The notes beneath the pieces were generated by a model that had not been told where the DNA came from, searched no databases, and saw only the letters and a list, made by a program, of their open reading frames with translations. Of a DNA stretch of 64,000 bases, positions 7,725 to 15,443 are shown piece by piece. Position numbers and translations under genes: made by a program. Source of the DNA: Paraburkholderia heleia NBRC 101817 (GTDB lineage Bacteria > Pseudomonadota > Gammaproteobacteria > Burkholderiales > Burkholderiaceae); contig NZ_BBJH01000008.1 of the NCBI RefSeq assembly GCF_000739775.1, forward strand, positions 186,001 to 250,000, read 5' to 3'. The number at the start of each line of letters is the position of its first letter. Position 1 is the stretch's first letter.

Positions 7725-8704
7725 TGAGCACGCTGCTGAGCTGGTCACTTCTTGTTTTGACGCTTCCCACCGAGAACGCGACCGCGCGCATGCGCTTCTG
7801 GCGCGCACTCAAGGCGCGGGGTTGCGCCGTGTTGCGCGACGGCATTTATCTGCTGCCGTACACCGAGGAGCGTGAGAGCGCGTTGCGCGAGCTTTCGGCC
7901 GCGATTGGCGAAAGCGGGGGCGCCGCGCACCTGCTGCGTGCGCCCAGTCTGGACGCGTCGCAGGAGGCCGAATTCTGCGCGCTGTTTGATCGCGCCGACG
8001 AATACGACAGCTTCATCCGCACGCTCGCCGATACCCGCAAAACGGTTTCCGGTCAGTCCGCCGCCGAACTCACAAAGGTATTGAGGCGCCTGCGCAAGGA
8101 TTACGTGACCATCGTCGGCGTCGACTTCTTTCCGGGCGAGGCGGCCACGCGTGCGGAGGCGGCCTGGCAAGATTTTGCGGCACACGTGGACACGGTGCTC
8201 TCGCCCGGCGAGCCGCACGTGGCAGACCGCGCAATCCGATCGCTGTCCGTCGATGACTATCAGGGGCGGATTTGGGCGACCCGCAGGCGCCTGTGGGTTG
8301 ACCGTGTGGCAAGTGCGTGGCTGATCCGCCGGTTCATCGATCGCGACGCGAGCTTTATATGGTTGACGTCGCCCGGCGCCTGCCCGGACAACGCGCTCGG
8401 CTTCGATTTCGACGGTGCCGCCTTTACTCATGTCGGCGAGCGCGTCACGTTCGAGGTGCTGCTGGCAAGCTTCGGTCTGGACAGCGATCCGGCGCTCCTG
8501 CGGCTCGGCGTAATGGTTCATGCGCTCGACGTGGGCGGCGCGAGCGTGCCGGAAGCTATCGGGTTCGAAGCGATCATGGCAGGCACCCGCGAACGTGCGG
8601 CCGACGACGACCAATTGCTCGACGGCATGAGCCCGGTGCTCGATGCGATGTACGCGCACTTCTCAGCCAGCGAAAGAAGCGGCGCTGCGGGGATGCGCCC
8701 TTGA
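7724..8704 (+). CDS. chrB: ChrB chromate resistance/regulatory protein
   Basis: A 326-residue protein. The N-terminal ChrB half has the family features LSWSLLVLTLPTENATARMR and WRALKARGCAVLRDGIYLLP. The C-terminal ChrB_C half has RRLWVDRVASAWLIRRFIDR and ends with a conserved acidic helix. The ATG at 7724 follows the inverted repeat; an upstream ATG at 7706 lies inside it, and neither has a ribosome site, so a leaderless start is plausible. ChrB normally represses and tunes chrA, the chromate pump. Here chrA behind it is reduced to its ends, and an MFS gene follows, so the cargo of this chrB-controlled operon may have changed. Confidence 0.9.
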   Translation: MSTLLSWSLLVLTLPTENATARMRFWRALKARGCAVLRDGIYLLPYTEERESALRELSAAIGESGGAAHLLRAPSLDASQEAEFCALFDRADEYDSFIRTLADTRKTVSGQSAAELTKVLRRLRKDYVTIVGVDFFPGEAATRAEAAWQDFAAHVDTVLSPGEPHVADRAIRSLSVDDYQGRIWATRRRLWVDRVASAWLIRRFIDRDASFIWLTSPGACPDNALGFDFDGAAFTHVGERVTFEVLLASFGLDSDPALLRLGVMVHALDVGGASVPEAIGFEAIMAGTRERAADDDQLLDGMSPVLDAMYAHFSASERSGAAGMRP

Positions 8705-8815
8705 GCACGACAACCGCGCACGTGCTTCAGGAACCTGCCGGAGCCCGTGACCGTCGTCGCAGCGGCCCTGATCGGCGCCGTTCTCTATCCGCAGTTCCAT
8801 CCGCACGTGCGGTAA
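8701..8815 (+). pseudogene. chrA: Vestigial chrA (internal deletion, only both ends left)
   Basis: A TTG overlapping the chrB stop starts a frame reading STTTAHVLQEP, like a coupled chrA start. In another frame 8726-8815 reads FRNLPEPVTVVAAALIGAVL then a short tail and TAA, which resembles the last transmembrane segment of ChrA. The roughly 1.1 kb that should lie between is absent. The following 8816-8937 holds nothing I can assign. The match is by eye only. Confidence 0.5.
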
Positions 8816-8937
8816 TGCGAGGCGTGCGGAAAAATTGCGGGAAATGCCTGTGAAATCGGCGATGCCGTCGCGCGCTGCGGTGTGACGCTCGACCGCGCGA
8901 AGCGAAGTAACGTCGAGGCGTGAATCAGGGTAATGCG

Positions 8938-10179
8938 ATGACTCCTGCGAGGACGCCACTTTCGATCCCGCTCCCGCCTGCGGGCGTGGAGCGGAGTGCG
9001 TGGCTGCTGCTTGCGGCACGGAGCCTGCGCGGGATTTGCGACGGATTCGTCGCCGTGTTGCTGCCAGCGTATCTGCTGTCGCTCGGTTTCGGGAAGCTCA
9101 CGGTCGGCCTGATCGGCACCACCACCCTGCTCGGCTCGGCCATAGCGACGATTGTCGTCGGCCTGCTGGGTAGCCGTTATCCGCTGCGTGCGCTGCTGCT
9201 CTTCGCTGCCGCCCTGATGGCGGCAACCGGCCTTGCGTTTGGATTCCTGTCGTCACTCTGGCCGCTGCTCGTAGTGGCTTTTGTCGGCACGCTCAATCCA
9301 GGCTCGGGTGACGTCAGCCTGTTTCTGCCGCTCGAGCATGCACGCCTCGCCGAATCTGCAAAGGGCGACGCGCGAACTGCGCTCTTCGCCCGCTACAGCC
9401 TCGTGGGCGCGCTGTCGGCCGCACTGGGCGCGCTGCTTGCCGGGCTTCCCGACTGGATCGCGGCGCACTCCAGCGTTTCCGCGGTCCTCGCCATGCGCGG
9501 GATGTTTATCGTCTACGCGATAACGGGCTTCGCCGTCTTCCTGCTGTATCTGCGGCTACCGAAGCGTGAACCGCACACCATGGCTGCACGCGCACCGCTC
9601 GGTCCTTCGCGGGCGATCGTCACGCGCCTCGCGCTGCTGTTCAGCGTTGATGCGTTTGCGGGTGGGTTGCTCGTGAACTCGCTTCTGACGCTGTGGCTTA
9701 TGCAGCGCTTTGGCCTTTCTCTTACCGCCGCAGGACAGTTCTTTTTCTGGTCGGGGTTGCTCAGTGCAGGTTCGCAACTGGTCGCTGCACCGATGGCGCG
9801 CAGGATCGGCCTGCTCAACACCATGGTGTTCACCCACATCCCATCGAGCGTGTGCCTGATCGCTGCAGCTTTTACGCCTTCACTGCCGGTCACCCTGCTG
9901 TTTCTGCTCGTGCGCAGCGCGCTGTCGCAACTCGATGTGCCGACCCGTAGTGCTTACGTGATGGCTGTCGTGACACCGCCCGAACGACCGGCCGCTGCGA
10001 GCTTTACCGCGGTGCCGCGCAGCCTCGCCGCGGCGATCGCGCCAACGATCGCAGGGGGGCTGCTTGGAGCCGGATGGCTCAGCGCCCCACTGATTGCATG
10101 CGGTACGCTCAAGATCGCCTACGATCTCGCGGTGCTCGCCGCCTTCCGTCATATCAGACTGGACGGAGGATCATCGTGA
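8938..10179 (+). CDS. MFS transporter in chrB operon
   Basis: A 413-residue inner-membrane protein with 12 predicted segments. The loop after segment 2 is short, and segments 7-12 begin around RLALLFSVDAFAGG. The ATG at 8938 follows CAGGG; a GTG at 8920 is the alternative. It stands where chrA is deleted, and its last bases overlap the GTG of the lipoprotein gene (GTGA), so the two are translationally coupled. Export of chromate or another oxyanion is an inference from position only; general MFS drug or metabolite export is equally possible. Confidence 0.85.
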   Translation: MTPARTPLSIPLPPAGVERSAWLLLAARSLRGICDGFVAVLLPAYLLSLGFGKLTVGLIGTTTLLGSAIATIVVGLLGSRYPLRALLLFAAALMAATGLAFGFLSSLWPLLVVAFVGTLNPGSGDVSLFLPLEHARLAESAKGDARTALFARYSLVGALSAALGALLAGLPDWIAAHSSVSAVLAMRGMFIVYAITGFAVFLLYLRLPKREPHTMAARAPLGPSRAIVTRLALLFSVDAFAGGLLVNSLLTLWLMQRFGLSLTAAGQFFFWSGLLSAGSQLVAAPMARRIGLLNTMVFTHIPSSVCLIAAAFTPSLPVTLLFLLVRSALSQLDVPTRSAYVMAVVTPPERPAAASFTAVPRSLAAAIAPTIAGGLLGAGWLSAPLIACGTLKIAYDLAVLAAFRHIRLDGGSS

Positions 10180-11207
10180 AAAGTACGCGTGCGGGCCATC
10201 GCTTCGTTGCGCGATGCATCGGCATGCTTCTAGCGGTCGCGGTGGCTGCCGGTTGTAGCGCACATGGAGCGGATGATGCAATATCCGGCAACCTGCCACT
10301 GAAACACGTGGAGGATGTACCGCTGCCAGGGCGCGCGTCACGATTCGACTATGAAAGCTACGACCCTGGCAGGCATCTGCTGTTCATTGCGCATCTGGGC
10401 GACAGCGAAGTCGTCGTCGTTGACACACTCGCATCGCGCGTCGTCGCCCGCATACCTGGGGTCTCCGCTGTGCACGGGGTGCTTGCCGTGCCCGAACTGT
10501 CCCGTGTGTATGCCTCCGCGACCGGCACGAACGAGGTTATCGCGATCGACGAGCACACGTTAAGGATCACTGCCCGGGCGCCCGGCGGCGTCTATCCGGA
10601 CGGCATGGCGTATGCGCCCGACGCGCACAGGCTCTTCGTGTCAGATGAGACCGGAGAAACGGAGACGGTCATCGATGTCCCGAGCAATCGCCGTATTGCG
10701 ACGATTCCGCTCGATGGCGAAGCTGGCAATTCGCAATACGACCCGGCTTCGCGGCACATCTTCGTCAACGTGCAGACACGACACCAACTGGTCGAAATAG
10801 ACCCAGCCAGCAACACGATCGTTTCCCGCACCGATCTGCCGGGCGCGAAAGGCAATCACGGACTGCTGATCGTCCCGGAATCGCGCCTCGCGTTGATTGC
10901 CTGTGAGGACAACGACCGCCTGCTGGTGCTCGACATGCATTCGATGAAGGTTGTCTCGGCGTTCGACACCGGCGGCGATCCGGATGTGCTCGCGTATGAC
11001 CCCGCGTTGCGCACGGCATACGTCGCCGGTGAGACGGGCGTCGTATCGATGTTCAGCGTGGACGCGTCCCGCGTGTCGAAGACCGGTGAAGGCACGGTCG
11101 GACCGAACGCACATGTCGTAGCTGTCGACGAGCAGACGCATCGATCCTGGTTCCCGCTGAGGGACGTCGACGGGCGTCCTGTGTTGCGCATCATGGCGCC
11201 CCGATGA
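10176..11207 (+). CDS. YncE-like beta-propeller lipoprotein
   Basis: A 343-residue envelope protein starting with GTG at 10176, preceded by ACGGAGGA and overlapping the MFS stop by 4 nt. A hydrophobic N-terminus ends in VAAGCS, a credible lipobox, so it is probably a lipid-anchored periplasmic protein. Repeated blades such as VVVVDTLASRVVARI, IAIDEHTLRITARA and VEIDPASNTIVSRT mark the YVTN/YncE propeller family. It is the second such protein in the window and again follows a transport gene. Its ligand is unknown. Confidence 0.85.
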   Translation: MKSTRAGHRFVARCIGMLLAVAVAAGCSAHGADDAISGNLPLKHVEDVPLPGRASRFDYESYDPGRHLLFIAHLGDSEVVVVDTLASRVVARIPGVSAVHGVLAVPELSRVYASATGTNEVIAIDEHTLRITARAPGGVYPDGMAYAPDAHRLFVSDETGETETVIDVPSNRRIATIPLDGEAGNSQYDPASRHIFVNVQTRHQLVEIDPASNTIVSRTDLPGAKGNHGLLIVPESRLALIACEDNDRLLVLDMHSMKVVSAFDTGGDPDVLAYDPALRTAYVAGETGVVSMFSVDASRVSKTGEGTVGPNAHVVAVDEQTHRSWFPLRDVDGRPVLRIMAPR

Positions 11208-11240
11208 GAGCAGGCGCGCAAATTTAGCGTGGCAGGAGCG

Positions 11241-11654
11241 CTATGTAATGCCATCCTCTTCGTTGTCGCGTAAGGGCGACGCACACGTGACATCAGCCTG
11301 GTAGAACGCCGCGAAACGGTCGAGTTGCCGCCGGGCTTCTTCGTGACCAATGCCTTCCTTCAGCACCGCGCTCGAAAAGCCCATGCGTTCCATCTGCAGC
11401 AACTGGTCGATCAGCACCTCGCCCGTTGCCCGCAGGTCTGCCTTGAAGCCGAGCCGGCGACGCACGAGATAAGCCTGGCTATACGCGCGGCCATCGGTGA
11501 ACGACGGGAAGTGCAGCTCGACTCGCGCGGCGCCCGCGATTTCGGCAGCATAGGTGAGCGGGTCCGCGTCGTTGGGCAACGCAAGGACTGGCGTGGCTGC
11601 ATCGGCGGCATGGTCGGGTGCGCTAAGCACGCGAATGCGGGCAACGGTCTTCAT
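11241..11654 (-). CDS. DUF934 family protein linked to sulfite reductase
   Basis: A 137-residue soluble protein. The central FPSFTDGRAYSQAYLVRRRLGF is the conserved block of DUF934. Family members almost always sit next to cysI or cysH in betaproteobacteria and are thought to help assimilatory sulfate reduction, perhaps in electron supply. Its ATG overlaps the cysI stop by 4 nt (ATGA), so it is translationally coupled. No catalytic motif can be named. Confidence 0.9.
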   Translation of the reverse strand: MKTVARIRVLSAPDHAADAATPVLALPNDADPLTYAAEIAGAARVELHFPSFTDGRAYSQAYLVRRRLGFKADLRATGEVLIDQLLQMERMGFSSAVLKEGIGHEEARRQLDRFAAFYQADVTCASPLRDNEEDGIT

Positions 11655-13441
11655 GCGGGATCCTCCGCTGTTGCGCGAACGGCGTCCGCGGCCGCCTTGA
11701 ACGGTTCGTGCCCGACCCGGCGCACGGTTTCGATGAACGTCTCGCGACGCTCGCCCCCGTGCACGCGCAGCGCCAGATAGCAGCCGAGCACCGCTTCGAC
11801 TGCGTCGGTCACCTCGTGCGCGGCAAACGACGGGCCAATGACCTTGCCGGGCCGCGCATCGCCGCTACGCGCAGAGCCGTCCGCGCCGCCGAGCGTAATC
11901 TGGTACCACTCTGCGCCGTCCTTATCGACGCCGAGTATGCCGATATGCCCGCTGTGATGATGGCCGCACGAATTGATGCAGCCGCTGATATGCAGATCGA
12001 TCTCGCCGATATCGTTTAGCTCGTCGAGGTCCTGGTAGCGCTCCATGATGCTCTGTGCGATCGGCAGCGAGCGGGCGTTGGCGAGCGCGCAGAAGTCGCC
12101 GCCAGGGCACGAGATCATGTCGGTGAGCAGATGCACGTTGGCGCTGGCGAGCTGAGTGTCGACGGCCGCGCGCCAGAGCGGCAGCAAGTCGTCGACATGC
12201 ACCCATGGCAGGACGATGTTCTGTGTGTGCGTGACACGCGCTTCGCCTGCCGAGAAGCGGTCCACGAGATCCGCCACGCGTTCGAGCTGCTCTGCCGAGG
12301 CATCGCCTGGCGCCTGCAGGACGCGTTTGAACGAGAGCGTGACGATGCGCAGCGACGGGTCCTTGTGCGGCGCGACGTTGCGCTCGAGCCAGCGCCGGAA
12401 CTGCGGCGTTTGCCGGGCTGCGTCCTCGCGTGCAGCGGTAGCGGCGGTGTCGGCGGGGCGGCAGGCGGCCACCTGCTCAGGCACGACGAAATACGCGCGC
12501 ATGCGCTCCAGTTCGGTCTGAGGGATCGTATGTGGACCGCCGTCGAACTCGACGATTTGCCGGAACTCCTCCTCGACTTCGTCGACGAAGCGCTGGCCCT
12601 CGCCTTTCGCGAGAATCTTGATGCGCGCCTTGTATTTGTTGTCGCGCCGGCCGAACTGGTTATACACGCGAACGACCGCCTCGATGTAATTCATGATGTG
12701 CCGCCACGGCAGGAATTCGCGCAACACGATGCCAATGACCGGCGTGCGCCCCATGCCCCCGCCCACCGTGACGCGAAAGCCCAGCTCGCCGTTTTCATTG
12801 TGAAGGAGGCGCAGCCCGACGTCGTGCCAGCCGGTCGCCGCGCGATCTTCCATGGCGCCCGTCACCGCGATCTTGAACTTGCGCGGCAGAAACGCGAACT
12901 CGGGATGCAGTGTCGTCCATTGCCGCATGATTTCGGCAAAGGGCCGTGGGTCGGCGATTTCGTCGGGCGCCACGCCTGCGCGCTCGTCGCATGAAATATT
13001 GCGGATGCAGTTGCCGCTCGTCTGGATGCCGTGCATGTCGACCGTGGCGAGCAGGTCCATCACATCGGCCGCTTTCGACAGCGGAATCCAGTTGAACTGG
13101 ACGTTGGTGCGCGTCGTGAAGTGCGCGTGGTGCGTCGGCAGGCGAACGGTGCCGAGCTTGCGCTGGGCCTCCAGTGCACGGCGGTAGACCTCTGCGTCAG
13201 GCTCGTCGTACTCGCGTGCAATGCGCGCCAGGACGCGAATCTGCGCGCTTGAAAGTTCACCGTATGGAACGGCGACACGCAGCATCGGCGCATGCCGCTG
13301 GACATACCAGCCATTCTGCAGACGAAGCGGGAGGAATTCCGCGTCGCTAAGCTTGCCAGTTTGCCAGCGCTCGATCTGGTCCCGAAACTGGGCAGCGCGG
13401 CTCGCCACAAAGGCCTTGTCGAATTCGTTATAACGATACAT
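11651..13441 (-). CDS. cysI: Assimilatory sulfite reductase hemoprotein (nitrite/sulfite reductase family)
   Basis: A 596-residue enzyme that reduces sulfite to sulfide with six electrons. Two ferredoxin-like halves each carry a siroheme-binding domain. The first half has TRTNVQFNWIPL and TSGNCIRNI. The C-terminal half has the four Fe4S4-siroheme cysteines in ISCPGGDFC and SGCINSCGHHH. No CysJ flavoprotein gene is nearby, as is usual for the ferredoxin-type enzyme with DUF934. It converges on the chrB operon. A clear ribosome site is not visible before 13441. Confidence 0.93.
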   Translation of the reverse strand: MYRYNEFDKAFVASRAAQFRDQIERWQTGKLSDAEFLPLRLQNGWYVQRHAPMLRVAVPYGELSSAQIRVLARIAREYDEPDAEVYRRALEAQRKLGTVRLPTHHAHFTTRTNVQFNWIPLSKAADVMDLLATVDMHGIQTSGNCIRNISCDERAGVAPDEIADPRPFAEIMRQWTTLHPEFAFLPRKFKIAVTGAMEDRAATGWHDVGLRLLHNENGELGFRVTVGGGMGRTPVIGIVLREFLPWRHIMNYIEAVVRVYNQFGRRDNKYKARIKILAKGEGQRFVDEVEEEFRQIVEFDGGPHTIPQTELERMRAYFVVPEQVAACRPADTAATAAREDAARQTPQFRRWLERNVAPHKDPSLRIVTLSFKRVLQAPGDASAEQLERVADLVDRFSAGEARVTHTQNIVLPWVHVDDLLPLWRAAVDTQLASANVHLLTDMISCPGGDFCALANARSLPIAQSIMERYQDLDELNDIGEIDLHISGCINSCGHHHSGHIGILGVDKDGAEWYQITLGGADGSARSGDARPGKVIGPSFAAHEVTDAVEAVLGCYLALRVHGGERRETFIETVRRVGHEPFKAAADAVRATAEDPA

Positions 13442-13533
13442 GGTGACTGCGGAAATGCCGAACTTCCGGCGAATACGGAGCGTCGACCTTATCGCGCCGC
13501 TGCCTCCGGTTAAAGCAGCAGACGACGACTAAA

Positions 13534-13557
13534 CGAGCGCAGCAGTTGCTGCGCTCG
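13534..13557. repeat. GC-rich hairpin upstream of cysI
   Basis: Arms CGAGCGCAGCA and TGCTGCGCTCG (11 bp, loop GT) lie 93 nt upstream of the cysI start. There is no T tract on either strand. It may structure the cysI leader. Confidence 0.5.
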
Positions 13558-13819
13558 CGGACGGTTCAGGTTTTACGCGAGCCCCGGGATGAGTAAGAGG
13601 CTCGACAAGCGTGTGCATCGCCTGAAGTTCGGCCATGGTCCGTCAATCTGCTGCCGCCCGGACCGGCATTGTCGAGCACCCTGCCGGACGCCGGGGCGGC
13701 TTCTGTCCCGGACAGATTTGCACCTGTGCCGTTGACGAGATCGGCGGGGGTCGACGCCACGTAACGTAAAGAGCAATTCGGGCCGCGCGCCGGTGCCGCA
13801 TCGCGTTCACGCCGATGCC

Positions 13820-14160
13820 CGGTGCGCGATGGCGTGTTTCCTGCCGACGACGCGCAACTGCGCAACCTGTTGCTGCACGTCGAGGGTCTGAGTCGGCTCG
13901 TCGACGATCTGCGCGTGGTCACGCTCCAGGACAGCGGCCGGCTCAACATGCTGCTCGCACCGACCGACGTGTCCGTCGAAGTCCGGCGCGCGGTCGAGTC
14001 GATGCGCAACGTGCTGGAGAGCACCGGGCTCGCGGTGGAGTTGACTCTCGCGCCGGTGGTCCTGCGCTGCGATGCGGCACGCGTTCGCCAGGCGGTACTC
14101 GCGGTGCTCGACAACGCGCGCCGCCACGCGCGGACGCCACGGCCTTGTGCTTCCCGGCGC
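13820..14160 (+). pseudogene. Fragment of a sensor histidine kinase
   Basis: The frame reads LRNLLLHVEGLSRLVDDLRV, then a linker, then the N-box-like VRQAVLAVLDNARRHA, which match the late dimerisation helix and the start of the ATPase domain of a two-component sensor. The H-box helix, membrane part and the G-boxes are missing, and no start or stop suits a gene. The frame runs on into the antitoxin gene by chance. It is a decayed remnant left beside the toxin-antitoxin pair. Confidence 0.6.
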
Positions 14161-14193
14161 CGCAGTGGCCCGCGAAAATCCCACGCCGAGCAG

Positions 14194-14227
14194 GATCAAT
14201 TGAGCTATAATATCGGCTCAATTGATC
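14194..14227 (+). promoter_or_regulatory. Promoter and operator of the Xre/RES module
   Basis: Perfect 12-bp arms GATCAATTGAGC (14194-14205) and GCTCAATTGATC (14216-14227) enclose 10 nt that begin with a consensus TATAAT (14206-14211). The -10 box thus sits in the operator centre, as expected for autorepression by the antitoxin complex. No clear -35 box is visible. Confidence 0.75.
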
Positions 14228-14244
14228 AACGGCGGGTACGTACC

Positions 14245-14673
14245 ATGCAACTCGTTTCCCCCGAGAAAATCGCCGCAGTCATGGGTCTCAGCCCGGTTCC
14301 GCATTCGATTGCCGAACTCGAGGCTCAGGTTGCTGAAGGCCTGCCCAAATCTGCCTTACGGCACGGCGTCGAGCAGATCGCCCTGACCGCGGAGTCAAGG
14401 CGTGCGCTCCAGGCGCGCATCGTCCCCGAGGCAACCTACAAACGTCGGCGCGACAGGCTCACACCTGACGAATCGGAAAAAACAGAGCGACTCGCGCGGG
14501 TCTACGCGAGCGCGGCGTACGTCTGGGACGACCCGGCGGATGCGCGAACCTTCCTTGCGACGCCCCATCCCCTGCTGGAGGGGCGCGCGCCGCTCGAGGT
14601 CGCGCTGACCGAGCTGGGCGCGCGCCGTGTTGAAGAGCTGCTCTGGAAGCTCTTCTACGGACTGCCAGCCTGA
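14245..14673 (+). CDS. Antitoxin of Xre/MbcA/ParS family
   Basis: A 142-residue protein. The N-terminal half is helical with an Xre-like fold; the C-terminal half carries the MbcA/ParS toxin-binding domain with the marker WLDDPADARTFL-type sequence DDPADARTFLATPHPLLEG and a final helix VEELLWKLFYGLPA. It neutralises the RES toxin and most likely represses its own promoter through the inverted repeat 18 nt upstream. Its stop overlaps the toxin start by one base (TGATG). The longer open frame upstream is a kinase remnant and not part of the gene. Confidence 0.9.
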   Translation: MQLVSPEKIAAVMGLSPVPHSIAELEAQVAEGLPKSALRHGVEQIALTAESRRALQARIVPEATYKRRRDRLTPDESEKTERLARVYASAAYVWDDPADARTFLATPHPLLEGRAPLEVALTELGARRVEELLWKLFYGLPA

Positions 14674-15164
14674 TGAGGATTTTCCGCATCGCCGACAGAC
14701 GCCATCCGGTCTGGAGCGGTACCGGCGCCATGCTGGTCGGCGGCCGGTTCAACAGCCCAGGCCGTCCAGTCATCTATGGCGCGCTCACCTTCGCGGGCGC
14801 CATGCTGGAGGTGCTGGTTCACGCAAGAATCGGCAAGGTGCCAAAGACGCACGTCTGGGTCGAGGCACAGGTTCCCGATGGTGTGCGGATCGAAAGGCAG
14901 ACAACGGCCACGCTCCCGGGAGGATGGGACGGACCGTCCCCCGAGATCGCACGTGGGTTCGGCAACCTCTGGCTGGAGGAATGCCGCTCTGCGATCCTGA
15001 TCGTGCCTTCGGTCGTTGCGCGCGCCGAAACCAATGCCCTGGTGAATCCCGCACATCCGGACGCTGCGAAGATCGTCATATCCGAAAGCCAGCCCGTCGT
15101 ATGGGATGAACGCCTGTTCCTTCTGCCCGCGGAGGGCGGCTCCGCGAACGCAGAACGTCATTGA
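14673..15164 (+). CDS. RES-domain toxin (predicted NAD+ phosphorylase)
   Basis: A 163-residue toxin of the RES family, whose members degrade NAD+ and stop growth. The family triad is visible: Arg in GGRFNSPGRPVIYG, Glu in AGAMLEVLVH and Ser in IVPSVVARAETNALVNP. Length is normal. It is coupled to the antitoxin gene and probably made only with it. The next 280 nt (15165-15443) hold no gene I can support. Confidence 0.9.
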   Translation: MRIFRIADRRHPVWSGTGAMLVGGRFNSPGRPVIYGALTFAGAMLEVLVHARIGKVPKTHVWVEAQVPDGVRIERQTTATLPGGWDGPSPEIARGFGNLWLEECRSAILIVPSVVARAETNALVNPAHPDAAKIVISESQPVVWDERLFLLPAEGGSANAERH

Positions 15165-15443
15165 ACGCTTCCTGCTCCCAAGGCTCAGACAGTTGCCGCC
15201 GGCGGCTGTCCGCTTTCCCGATCGGGCGCGACTGCGCGCGATGAGAAGCTGCCGTTCGTTAGCCGGGTCGTTCGTAGACCCAGACTGACCTCAACACCGC
15301 CACTTCGACGTCCGAATGGAATGGCTTGAGCGTGCCGATCGCGCCGCACGGGGACATGGTCGATGCGCCTGCTCGGCGCACACGACAAAGCACCAGGGCG
15401 ATCTCATCCGCGCAGCACCGCACCGGGGAACTTGAACAACGCA

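Noticed and set aside
13566..14114. Minus-strand frame opposite the kinase fragment
   Set aside because: Shadow of the kinase coding pattern; no start site or motif.
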